Of a stretch of DNA of 64,000 nucleotides, positions 1 through 11,407 are shown piece by piece. The stretch's first letter is position 1. Every line of letters starts with the position of its first letter. The position numbers were made by a program, and so were the translations under genes. The stretch is from Nephromyces sp. MM_2019 (taxonomy: Eukaryota > Apicomplexa > Aconoidasida > Nephromycida). The notes below the pieces were generated by a model. It was not told the origin of the DNA. It saw nothing but the letters and a program-made list of their open reading frames with translations, and searched no databases. The DNA lies in assembly GCA_015657535.1 (NCBI GenBank), contig JADHZB010001530.1, forward strand, positions 62,001-126,000. The letters run 5' to 3'.

Positions 1-489
1 AACGCATTGACACACACCCACACACTCACCTGCGCGTAGACGCGCACCCATACACTAGCGCCCTCACACCCATATTGCGTAATCACACACCTTTAGTGCA
101 AATATTCAAGAATATATGTGTAATCATTAAATATACCAAAGTTTGCTGCTACGTGTAGCTATTTAAGCTTCTAATCGCTTGTCTTTTCATCCTCACGAAG
201 TTTCTTCGTCTGGCAATGCTACACTCTTCATCTCTATCATCAAAGCTTTCCTTTATGAGTTCAGAAGATGAAAAATCCTAAAGAAATTTCCTTCTTCAAA
301 TTAATACTGACTATACTTGAAGCTGAGTTTCATTTTAGTCGTCAATTTCGCTTCATTCCTGAGTCTTTCTCCTGATAAGTTTTTTTTTTTATTATATATC
401 AAGAATTTTTTGCTGAAGAATGTCTGGGAAATACCTTCCTCTTTTTTTTGTGAAAATTCTTAAATTTCTGCTTAATATTTGCTCACAGA
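1..489. other. No gene seen; CA-rich left edge
   Basis: The first 60 bases are rich in CACA and CACC. The rest is T-rich on the + strand and ends in a plausible splice acceptor (ttgctcacag) at 489. I see no exon I can support here. It may be intron or upstream region of a + strand gene. Confidence 0.4.
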
Positions 490-720
490 TTCCTACGAGT
501 TGCTTGGTATGAACTACTCTTCCAATCTTCTTCCAAGGCCTAATTTCTATGCATATATGCACAACTTTCCCTCCTCTATGGTAGCGTTGCTTACTCGACT
601 AAAGGGAAAATTACCAAACGTGATATCTTACGAAAATCTTGATTTTTCTGTTAATTTGGCGAATAATATTATTCAAGAAACCCTAGATCACCAGAACATT
701 CTTACTTTAAAACTTGGGAA
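490..720 (+). CDS. Candidate internal exon, unrecognised
   Basis: A 231-base stretch opens after the acceptor at 488-489 (acag) and closes at a consensus donor (AAG|gtaatt) at 720, with no stop in the frame beginning SYELLGMNYSSNLLPRP. Such an open block is unlikely by chance at this AT content. I do not recognise the protein. A competing frame reads 43 open codons through to a second good donor (gtgagt) near 785, with the segment FKTWEGNLWLAGFTLL, so the exact exon is uncertain. No start codon or partner exon could be fixed. A short block at about 1371-1411 with an acceptor and a gtatgc donor might belong to the same + strand gene. Confidence 0.35.
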
Positions 721-1496
721 GGTAATTTATGGCTTGCTGGTTTTACACTTCTTTCTGATGCTGGTTCTGTGGGTGTTTATGCCGTGAGTAGTATGCCTAT
801 TACTTTAACGATTTGCTTTGTCATGGCGGAAATCAAAGGTGTTTGCTTTTTTTTTGCTTCTTTTTCATCACTTTTCTCGTTGGAAGTGCAGGGTGTGTTT
901 TTTTTGCTTTTTTTTCATCATTTTTCCCGCTTTTTCTTGCTTATCTAATTTTTAAGTATTTGCCACTTTATTTTTAACCAATGAGAGAGCGATCTTGGAT
1001 ATTTAAAAATATTAAAAACCCTTCTTTTCGGATAAACAATATTATTTAGGGAAACAAATGTAAATCCACAGACTCTGCCCATGAAGCTTCAGTGGTGTTT
1101 TTTTGCCCTTTTTTCTTTCAACGTTCTGAAGGGCCTTATTTGGCTGCAATTGAGGCAAGTTTGTACAATTCCGTTTATTTTTCTCAATTTTGTGATGAGT
1201 ACCTTTTATCCATATCCTATATGGACATCATCGCTTGTTTTAAATTCTTGATGTCGCTTTTGTGTGAAATTGTTATATATTAATTCACATCACACCTAGG
1301 CACAAGATTTTTTCCTGTGCAATTTCAGATATCCAATTGTAAGCATACGGTTTTTATGGCCGCACCGCATATTTGCAGCAACCCTTTCTTCCTTCCTCCA
1401 CAGCAGCTCGAACACAAGGTATGCCCATGCTGTTCTTTGTGCTGGGACGAAAACGTGTATTTTCTGCTTAGATAGGGGGGTAAAAATGCAATTCAA

Positions 1497-1676
1497 GAGG
1501 GTTTAGGGTTTAGGGTTTGAGGTTTGGGGCTTCATCTTTAGGGCTTCATCTTTAGGGCTTCATCTTTAGGGCTTCATCTTTAGGGCTTCATCTTTAGGGC
1601 TTCATCTTTAGGGCTTCATCTTTAGGGCTTCATCTTTAGGGCTTCATCTTTAGGGCTTCATCTTTAGGGTTTTTGC
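1497..1676. repeat. Telomere-like array: TTTAGGG copies then ten 14-base units
   Basis: The block starts with GGGTTTAGGGTTTAGGGTTT and decays into TTTGAGG and TTTGGGG. It then passes into ten head-to-tail copies of TTCATCTTTAGGGC (1531-1670; the last ends in T). Each unit contains one TTTAGGG heptamer, so the array looks like interstitial telomeric DNA in which a heptamer-plus-spacer unit was amplified. The copies are nearly identical, which suggests recent expansion. Confidence 0.9.
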
Positions 1677-4581
1677 TTATGTTAATTATCTGCAATATTT
1701 GCACTATTGCGCGAAATATCTTACTTCCAGGGAGGAAAAACGAATTCGTGGTAGCAAGTTTTTAGCAGAGGTTTAAGAATGAGGAGTTCAAGGATAATTT
1801 TTTTTGGGTTATAAAGACGAAATACTTTGGAGCTGTGGGGGATTTATATTGTAAAGTTACTTCTCTGCGAATGATTGTTGCAGTGCAATATCATAGCATG
1901 TTTCTTTTTATGCCATAGCCTTGACTGGAAGTAAGGAAAAAATGATTGATGCTTTTTCCTGCAAAGAAACTGCGCACTGCTGCCTAATCCTTTTAGCTAT
2001 TTTAACGGGTTTTCTAGTAAGTTGTATAGCCCGTTACCAGAAATACGGAAAAAGCACACTCAACGAATTAGCCTCGTGAATCTCTATATGTGTGGTTCTG
2101 CTTACCACTAAGAGATGGGCTTTAAATATATGAGAATCTCTGAAATCTTGACAGTTACTGTCAATTCCCTACAATCACGGATGTTAATAGGGGGGTATGC
2201 TAGAGTTTCAATTTTTTTTTATTGATCGTCAATGATCAGCGGTACACACTTACCGTCAAAATTTCTTGAAGAAATCTTTTTTACTGTAGAGCATGGACTT
2301 TCAATTTAAAGAAATTTATCAAAGAACTTTTCCAAAGATAAGAAATTTGTTCTGTAGCAGTTTTAGATTTAGGATTTAAAAGGAAGCTTTTAAAAAGCTT
2401 ATCTATTAGTTGAAACTTTATGATTTGGCCGAATAAAATGTTTGCAATAAGTGAACTCTACGTAGAGCAGCTCGTAGCAGTAGCTTTAGAGAAATTTAAA
2501 ATTGATAAATATTGATACCATGAGGATCATAACCTCGCCTTTGATGAGTGCACTACTTCTTTAGTTTAATTGAGAAGATGGAAAAAAGGCGAAGAGTTTC
2601 CGCGATTACGAAGGCATGCCTCTAAAGATTGAGAATATTCCAGCTCTTGCTTCGTAACTAACCCTTTAGAAAGCTTGCTGAATCTCATTGAGACACACAC
2701 ATAGGCACTAAATATGAGTAGCACCATAACTTTTACTATGCTGTATCTCTCCTGCACTGTTTCATAGCTTTTTCTAAAGCTTTGAGCTCTATTTCGATTA
2801 TCATTTCTCTTACAAGGCTACCTAAAAATCTGCGTATTGCTTATTAATTGCTGTATATATATATAAAATCCTTGAGCTCTATTTTTGGACATGTTCTCGT
2901 TCGTTGTGAGTATATTATAGTTGGGATCATATAAATAATATCTTGAATAAGATATTCAACTAGAAAATTTAAGATTTTATATGAATATATTATGTTATGT
3001 CTATAAAGCTTTTATTGATATTGACCTGAAATATTTATTTTTGATGCCAACCCTCTGGGATATATAGTCAGTTCATTGCGTTTCCAATTATACTGTGTGT
3101 GTTGCAATTTTTTAAACGGGTGGGAAATGCCTTAAGTTATCTTCAATTATGGTGAAAAAGTATTTATTTTAATATGGTTTACACCGTGTGCGTGCTTTTC
3201 TGCATGCTGGAGCACCTTTGCGGCACCCTTGTTCGATTTTTTATTTGTAGGATGTCAGATGTTTCCCTGAAGTGCGCAAGATACCCAAAGTATTTAATTC
3301 ATATCATTTCATGAACGTAGCAAAGAATCAAAAGGTAATCAAATGAAGCTTTTCAACTGAGGGGGTTATAGCTGCGGTCATAATGCTATTTGATATCTTA
3401 GCAGCTCATTTTTGGGGTATAAATTTCCTCCGGTGTATATATACGGGCTGTATAAACGGGAATGATAGTAAAAATTAAAGTTTATTTTAAAGCACCACCA
3501 AATAATAAGAAAAAAATTGAAATCCCATTATTATAGTGTCTGTTTTAGCTGTTGCTTCTGCTGCTGCATCTTTAGTTGGTTGTGGCTTTAAATTAGATTC
3601 TATTGTCAGGACTTACCTCGAGGGGCTCATTCTACATAGGTGTGCAAAAAGAGGAATTAACGCTACCAAAACTCTCCTTTCGCTACTTATTTTCTTAGAA
3701 TATCAGAATGTGTGGTTTTAAGACCCCTTTATCTTTAGTGACTGTTTTTTCGCGCGTGGCATTGCTAGACAGGTTTTGAAATTTCATTTTTTTGTGAAGC
3801 TAAGCCTAGTTGAACCGAGAGTTTCGCTGGCTTTAAGTGGATAAAGATATATATGAAAACTTGAGAAGAGCCTAGGTGATTATTTTGCGGTTCCAATGCT
3901 AAAATCAGATCTTACAAGGATAACAAATGATTTCGTTAATTTTTCTTTAAATTAAAAGGATTTGGATACAAATTTATTTTAAATTATGTGGTTCTTTCAA
4001 TTGTTTTATGGAGCGTGGATGATATAAGCAGGTCAATTTGATAGTGACTGTGTATTTTAGGGAAAAAAATTTATGAAATTATACCAATGGGTGTTTAGAA
4101 TAGCTACGCGAAATTGCTGACACTAGATTCAGCAAGATAATGAAATTTTATGTTCAGAGGCTTTAGCACACTCATACACACAGTTTTTTGGTTTCATCAT
4201 CAAGCCAGGCTTAGAACCATCTATGGATCTTATTATATTGAACGCGTATGCTTCTCCTGTGTTATGCATTGTTAGCGCAATGGCAAATAGAGCATATATA
4301 AGCTATACTATTAAGGCAATGCGTTTTTGGTATAATGATGAAGGAACTAGTTTTTGTTTTTCGGCCTGCATTACGAGATATTATTTGCAAGGAGTTTTAC
4401 AGCCATCTTCAATGGTAGGCAGTTGTACTTTTAGTGCACAAAGGAGTGAGATATATGCGCATACGTTTTATTTCTTTATAATCTTTTCTGATGCAAGACT
4501 GAGCACATGTGAAAGCTTTTCGTATTTTAGGATATTTTTTCCACGGACTTTGAGTGTAATATACCGGAAGCTCCATTAAAA
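1677..4581. other. T-rich stretch without a supported gene
   Basis: The + strand is T-rich, as in introns of + strand genes here. Scattered open blocks (3536-3721, 4223-4579) lack splice signals that join in phase to neighbours. The frame of the first YccV exon stays open upstream to an acceptor-like site at 4529-4530, so that gene could have a further 5' exon in this interval. Confidence 0.4.
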
Positions 4582-7385
4582 ATGCGGAATGCAAAGTTTA
4601 TAGAATCCGTACCCGCCAAGCTTGGGGCTCTTGAAGCGTAAGTTTCCTGTATTGCTTTGCTCGAACACTTGCATTACTGCAGATTTCAGTATGGCGAGAT
4701 GCGTTTGACGCTGCAAATGCTCTTATATTTTGTGAATTTAGTTAATATTGAAAAAGAAAAACGAATTCGCTTTTTGCCAGATTCTGAGAGCAGATGAATC
4801 AAAACTGTGATAAAAAAACAGTATTTTTGCTTGTCGTTTAGTAGTGTGAAACTGCTCCTTCTCAGCAATATTGCTAGTGTCTCGCTATATTTAGTAGATT
4901 CTTTATGAAACTGCTCCTTCTAAGTAACATTGCAACGCTTGCACTATCTTCAGCTATATTTTTCCCTGTATTTTATATTTTTTCACTGTCTCTGTTGTGC
5001 ATTTACTTCACAAGATTATGGTAGGATATACATGTTGAGTTTTGCTTAGGAAAGTGGTAGTCAAGCTTTTCGCCCAATTGCCATAGCTGCGATATAGGGG
5101 AGTATAGCGTGATACTATCAAATTGTACGTAATCGTGTTCATTGTCTTTAGTTTAATCAAAGCAATGTGGGATTTAAGCTTGCGGAATTTTGATGAAGTT
5201 TTAGGCTTCATCAGTATTTCTTGTCTAGCTGATAATGAAGTCATCGGTAAAAGTATGGCAGCAAAGCGTAGTCTTGCTATTAATACTGTTCTTCGAAAGG
5301 ATTTCGCATGTAGCTCGTCGTGCTTGAATTAGCCCTGCTTTTAAAGCTCATGGCTTTTTGGCATGATTATATGGTGCCTTCATCATATGCTTTTATAGAA
5401 TTATTTTCATTTCGTTTATAAATAAATAATTTGATCAATTTTCTATACTTTCCTGCTATTAGACCTGTGGACTTGCTTGACTATTTTGGATTTGGGAATT
5501 ATTTAAGGAGTAGAAAAAAACGCAAAGGGCAATCTCCTCTTTTTATGATTGGCCAGGTCTTGAGGTAAGCTCTTTCCCTTAGGGTTCAACTATCCCGAAG
5601 GATGCGAACGGATATAGCATTACATGATGATAGTCATCAAATTCCTTTGAAGGATTTTGAAAGTTCTTTTCTTAATATCGTTTCGTTTTAATACATGAAA
5701 ATAGCTAGGGGGGGCCATAAAAATTATTATATAAAAATATTGTCATACAGGGCAACCTAATTGTTGCAAAGACATTGATTTATTACTACAAATAGGGTTA
5801 TACTTGTAACTGCCAAGAAATAGTAAAAAAGTTTTTAGTGCTTATATCTTTTTCAAAATTGAAATGTGATCATGTGTGAGTTTGCACTTCCTAGTTAATT
5901 TAGTACACAGATACGACTATGCTGTACTGAATTACTTATTTTTATGCAAGTTAGAGCCAGTAGGGGTGCTGATAATCTGCTCTAATTTGAGGCATTGCAC
6001 TGCATAAACATAGAGCTTTAACAAGAAGGGCTAAACATGTAGTTCTGCATACTCTTCAAATTTAAGCACTGTTTGATCTATCATAGGGGCCTCCTGCTTA
6101 TTTTTTTGCGTGTATTTTCTTTCTTTAGTTAATAGCAGCTCCCTGCAGCTAGCTGTAAAGATCTCCATTTTTTTTACCACTTTCATGGACATTTCTTTTA
6201 ATGAATATAGGCACAAGAGAAGCAGCTTTCCTGGAGTAGTTATTGGCTGGGATGCGGAATGCAGGGCTCCGCAGGCATGGATAGACGCGGTAAGTGCTGA
6301 ATTTTGAGCACTTTTCGTAATTGCTCCATAGAATATTTTTCAATCATACAGTTTCTAGAATAGCTAGTAAGTAAAAACACGTTATTATTTGATGAAAGTC
6401 TGCGACACCGTCGATAATGCTCTATTTTTTTCGATCTTAAACTTTAACGATACAAGTATTCGCCCTGCTCGGTAAAATTAGCAGTAATTTCATAATGAGT
6501 TATTTTTGATAATTTTGCTGTTTCTCAACCAATTATGATACGCATTTTAATAATACTGGTTTGGTTACTCCCTCCCAACTTTACAAAGGTGTACATACAC
6601 TACGAGAAGTCCGCTATGACCCTTCCTCATTATTTAATTACCTTAATAAAGGACAAAAAACACGAGCAGGAAGACGTTCCTCAGTTTCTTTATGTGCCAG
6701 AGGTTAGTGGCGTTGACAGCAATCTTCTTACTTCTACTATAGGTGGTATCAAAGCCCTACATGACAAATTCCTGAGTACCCTGTTTTTTTTCCAATCAGG
6801 TGGGGCTAGAAACTTTCGCTTTCACTCAGAAAAAAGGTAATCTTGGTGGTTTCCTCGACTTTTTCTTTGAGGTAAGTTTCAAGGGCAATATATGAACTGA
6901 TTTATGGTCTCAGGATGTTTGGTAATAACTCTAAAATATCCTTTGAAGCTGCAATCACCCGGAAAATACTACTAGCGTCAAAATGTTTTTAGGTAACCTC
7001 GGAAAATGGAAGGTTAATTCCAAAGGATGGTTTCACTTTTTTTGATAATTATCCGGATGATTTAGATATTATATATGGCAATGCAGGGTTAACTAGGAAA
7101 GAGGCAAGCGTTGAAAGTGCCGTTGAATCAGGAGGCTTTCCCGAACCGCTGGTTCCTGACCAAATTGCATCTTTTGATAATGAAAAAATAGAAGTCATGG
7201 AAGCGAAGACAAAAGATATAAATTTATCCTGGTGGAATTATTGGCTTGGCCTGGTTTTAAGCAATAGCACGGCTGCCTCTCCACCGAATTCTAGTAACCA
7301 TTCAACCGCCACTGGCACACCAGATAGTTTGGGGGACAACAAAACTTCTTATCCCGATTACTCTGTGCCTCCTGATGAATTATAG
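4582..7385 (+). CDS. YccV/HspQ-like (hemimethylated DNA-binding) domain protein
   Basis: Six exons join in phase: 4582-4637, 5463-5564, 6211-6289, 6589-6702, 6800-6871 and 6993-7385, giving 271 residues from an ATG in AAAAATG context; the frame also runs upstream to an acceptor at 4530. Residues 45-125 match the YccV family: FMIGQVLRHK, then FPGVVIGWDAECRAPQAWI (family pattern G-V-I-G-W-D-x-x-C-x-A-P-x-x-W-I), then LPHYLITL and FLYVPE for the family's FYHVLVD and YVAEENL. About 145 residues follow, acidic and Ser/Asn-rich, with one Trp-rich segment (SWWNYWLGLVL) near 210 and no domain I know. YccV domains occur in bacterial HspQ and in eukaryotic F-box or UVR proteins tied to proteolysis; direct DNA binding is not established for most. 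No F-box or UVR motif is visible. Family call firm; start codon less so. Confidence 0.8.
4847..4933. repeat. Imperfect 28-base direct repeat in intron
   Basis: TGAAACTGCTCCTTCTCAGC at 4847 recurs at 4906 with a few substitutions. Both copies lie in the first YccV-gene intron. Each is pyrimidine-rich; the first has an acceptor-like CAG, which reads AAG in the second. Confidence 0.7.
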
Positions 7386-9200
7386 CCTATTTCAAGTCGT
7401 GAAGGGTAGATTTCCCTCTTATTTTGCTTTTGTGGGCGCTTGTTCCCATCATGGGCACGGCGAATGCAAATTTGGTAGAAATTGTTTAAGAGGTTGAAAT
7501 TTTCTACTTTTACAAAAACTATGCTATTTATTTAATTTGTGGCTTTTTTTCCTGTTTTGCAGTGAACGTATACTTTGTGGTGTTTTTACTTGGAGTTAGC
7601 CTGTAAATCCGAGATATAGTTATTTCCCGAGTAGCTGCGAAGTATAATAATTTAGCTACTGGCTTGGAAGAAATGCTGCTGAATTTAATTCTCTTTGAGT
7701 TAACCGCCCAATCTATTATGGTGCCTGTATACGGCATGGTATCCCCCACTTTCCTCGAGAGTATCAACCTAACAAGTTCTTGTAAAGGCAATACAGGTTG
7801 AAGACTTCTTTTACAAAAAAATTAGCTGCCAAATCTACTAGCCTTGACTTGAATTGAAAGGATTTCTGCTTACACGGTAGCTCATTACAGTGCCTTCCTC
7901 AAAACTCTAATTTGAGTGTTTCCTACTTCATAATTCAAATTCATCAAATAGATGGAAAGTGTGGGAAATTTGCTTCTTCATAGCTTATCAGTTTTTCGAA
8001 CAAAGTGCACATGGATTGTGCCCAGTGTGTGGTGTGGCCCCCAAATTTTACGCCTGTGCGGTGTTTATTTAGACTGCTAATTTTATTTGAACGTTACCTA
8101 TAATTTTTTGTAAACTTCAGGAATTAGCGTAGCATGAGATATAATGGCACCGTCGAGTATCTCGGTTGGCCGCTATCAATACTTTTATAATCTTTGTAAA
8201 ACGCCCAGAAAAACTCGATTTATCCTATGGCACTCGATACGCATTGCAGCCACTTATATATTTTCTTGAATAATCTGGAATTTCTTATTTCCCAATTTAA
8301 TTTGAGTGCCGTCATTCCCTTGTTTACCTCGTGGCTTTTTTTTCTATGTTTACCCTGTTTTTATTCTGTTACATTGCTCTCTTTGAGTATTTAATACTTC
8401 CTTCACTTGTTTTACATGGAGTTACCGGTACTTCTGGTCTTAAGGCGTTTGATGAACATCTGTTTGGTTCCTTTTGACATGGTTGTACAAACCATATTGT
8501 TGCGTTTACATTGGCAGCAGGTTAGGCTTCCATATCCGGCCCCTCTGGAATTTTTTGAGCACAGCTTACTCCTGGCCCTTAACTATTAGATCAGAAAACT
8601 AAATATCCTATTTGAATAAATAAGAATTTTATTCTTTAAATATACGACACTTTTCTAGTAAGCAATCGATTAATCATTACCTAATTAATCGAATTGGCGG
8701 AATCAGGCGTTGCTCTGATCGCAGTGATGAGATACTCGCTTTTGACAATTCAATTCACACATACTATTATATAAAGGATTCTAGGTTACCCAGGTCGCTA
8801 GCTCCCGGTATAATTAGCTTTATAGCTGGCGGGCTTGAATATATTTATCATAAATGGATCAACAAGTCGTCCGTCCAAAAAATTAATTTTAAAAAATTAG
8901 CCTTTAGTGGAATATGGGAATTGTCTAGGGGGAAACTTTTAATTTACTGCTTTGTTGCCAGCTGAGTATCGAGCGGACTATTAACCTAGATCAGCATAGA
9001 GATTTTATAAAAGTAGAGTTCGCTCTCGCTGAATATTTCTGGGAAAGAGTAAGAGTTTTTGCGCTTATCTGCATATTAATTAGAGATAGGCTCACTAGCG
9101 ATCATCAACATATGCGGTTGGCAAGACTTGTGCAACAATCTCAGCTCCGATTAGGTAAAACGTTACGTCGGATGGTCTTACGCGTTGTATTCAAATTCAT
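7386..9200. other. Region after YccV gene; ambiguous open blocks
   Basis: No gene can be fixed. On the minus strand 7528-7791 is open for 87 codons with even codon use, and an overlapping minus frame at about 7800-7900 reads KSFQFKSRLVDLAANFF. The two frames conflict. On the + strand 8347-8478 reads an ATG frame of 43 residues containing HGVTGTSGLKAFDEHLFG before a TGA. Any one could be an exon; none joins to a partner. Confidence 0.3.
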
Positions 9201-11407
9201 TCATTTGAACTCTTTCTGAAAAAAGCGTACCTTCTCTGTAGGTCACTACTAAAATTAAAAGGGGTTACAGATATCCCACAATGAGTTGCAGACTACTCAA
9301 GTCTATTTTAAACAATGCTGTAAATAAAAAAAAGAGTACCTAAGTAGTTAAGCCTTAATATTAGACCTTGAGCGTTATGCGCAGCTTTTTCATCCAGAAT
9401 GAGCTATTCATAAGAGCTTTCTGCCATGTAGGAGAGGTTGACATCAAGGATTTGTCATGTGTGTGTGCGGGGATTATGAACTCCGTTGGTGTTGAGATGA
9501 GAGAGTCCTTGCATGTGAGTTTGTGCAGATGAGGGGTAATGAAACCTTAGAACAGTTCCATCAATAGGCTTAAACATAATAAAGCCGGATGAGAGTAACG
9601 GAACAATGATTAGGCGCGCTCACCCGAGACAAGCAATGTAGCGGGAGATGGTAGTAAAAGCTAAAGGCACCTTTTTTGCTAATGATTAAGATCCTGATTT
9701 ATAGCGTTCTGGACCCAAAAAATAGTTGAAATACAGAGGAAGCGAGCGGCTCAGATAGAATGAGACGGCACAAGAGAGAAGCCCCAACGGCGAAGAAAAG
9801 AAATGCCTGTGCGAAGCACATTTCTAGCAGCGATTTATCACTGTTGCTTTTTCTAATGGGAATACATCGAGTACCGTAACAGCAACAGCGGCTCAGAGAA
9901 GGTAATTTTCAGACGAATTAGCACTCTGCCGAAAGATTGAATCTGTGAATTTTCAGCAATTTGTGCTCCCCGTAACAATTGCTTAGAGGCAATCTTATTG
10001 GTAGCTTGCAAAAATCCCTTCCTGCTAGAATTTGCTGGGACTTCACAGTTACAGCCTAAAATCATTTACTAATTCAGGATTTCGGAAAGGTAATCTGGGC
10101 TACCTATATAACATGCTCATTATCTTCAGGCACGGAAGTAATCAACTTTATAATTATTTCTTTAAGTTTGACACCTTGGAATCTTTCCATTTTGGCTTTT
10201 TTTAATAGTTGCTTATTGTCTAGCGCCAGTACTAGCTAACGCTAGAATTGTTTGAATTCATACCATTGAATTAAATACTGCATTAATTTTTCGCTGAAGT
10301 ATAAACCTATCGTAATCCCTTCGAGAGGCTAACTTATACAGAAATAACTGCTATGCACATATATGCCGGGATATTTACCACAAAATATTCTTACCCTGCA
10401 GCATAGGAGGAATGCTATACAGATTAGCACAAGGATATAACATAGTAATATTTCTTTTAACAAGAAAGAGTCGAAGAAGGTAAATAGAGTAAAAAAATTA
10501 TTGTGCTTACCAAAGCAAAATGTTTCCCAGGCTATCACTTCTGGGACTACATGAGACTATTTCAAAAAAGCCTACCTTAGAAATGGCTACCTCATTGAAC
10601 TCGCGAGATGCTACAGTTCCTTCACAAAAAAATGCGCTAGAATGTGCTCCATTTGGTATTGATGGATATGAATAGCCTTGTGCCACATAACAGATTAGAC
10701 ATCTAGATTTAGAAAGTCGAATAATTCATTAGCAAAGCAGTGCCATCCACAAGGGTGAAATTGGCAAAAAAACCAAAGAGATGAGCACCCAAATAGGGGC
10801 TGCTTGCTATTTCCATGCTTGAAGGCCTCCAACAGCGATTACTCGGTACAAGTGCTTAATTTTTCACTCGCCACCAGTTTATAGCTACTGAAAAACATGC
10901 ATTTGGCCCAGCAAAATGCGGATACAAACAAATTTGAAAATATTCCCATCAGAAAGTCTAGAAGCGATTTATCAAATAATAAGCATATCAATGTTTTGGC
11001 TTGAATTCCAATGAGACAAACTCCTTCTTGAGACTATGAATTACTATAGGAGGTATTCTACTTAAATTTGATCATTCATCTTTAGGTAGTTTTAATATTT
11101 CTTCTATAGATGTTTGCAAGAATTTTGCTAGACGCCCTACAGTTAAAGTAATAAGTTCTACAGTATCCCTTGTTAATCTAATAGATTTCCTTGTCTAAAA
11201 ATTAAATACCCTTAATACATTTATATCACTTATTATGATCTGCATGATTCTGTGTAACAATAATGGCATCCAAATTTAGAATATAAGCTCTCGAAAAAAT
11301 TCCTCTCCAATGTTATACCCTGCTAAAGTACTTCATTTTTCTTAAAAAGACAAGTTTCTGGAGAATTAATTTATTTATTTTTTAACTAAAAGTATCTGCT
11401 GAGTCTA
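9201..11407. other. A-rich tract downstream of the minus-strand GTPase
   Basis: The + strand becomes A-rich, matching transcription of the minus strand, so this may be 3' flank of the GTPase gene or introns of another minus gene. The minus block 9853-10065 is open for 70 codons and has an acceptor-like site inside (tagcag), which would make it a possible terminal exon. No phase-matched partner was found. Confidence 0.35.

Noticed and set aside
8347..8478. 43-residue + frame with HGVTGTSGLKAFDEHLFG, possibly read through TGA
   Set aside because: No partner exon or recognisable family; treating TGA as selenocysteine or read-through has no supporting element here.
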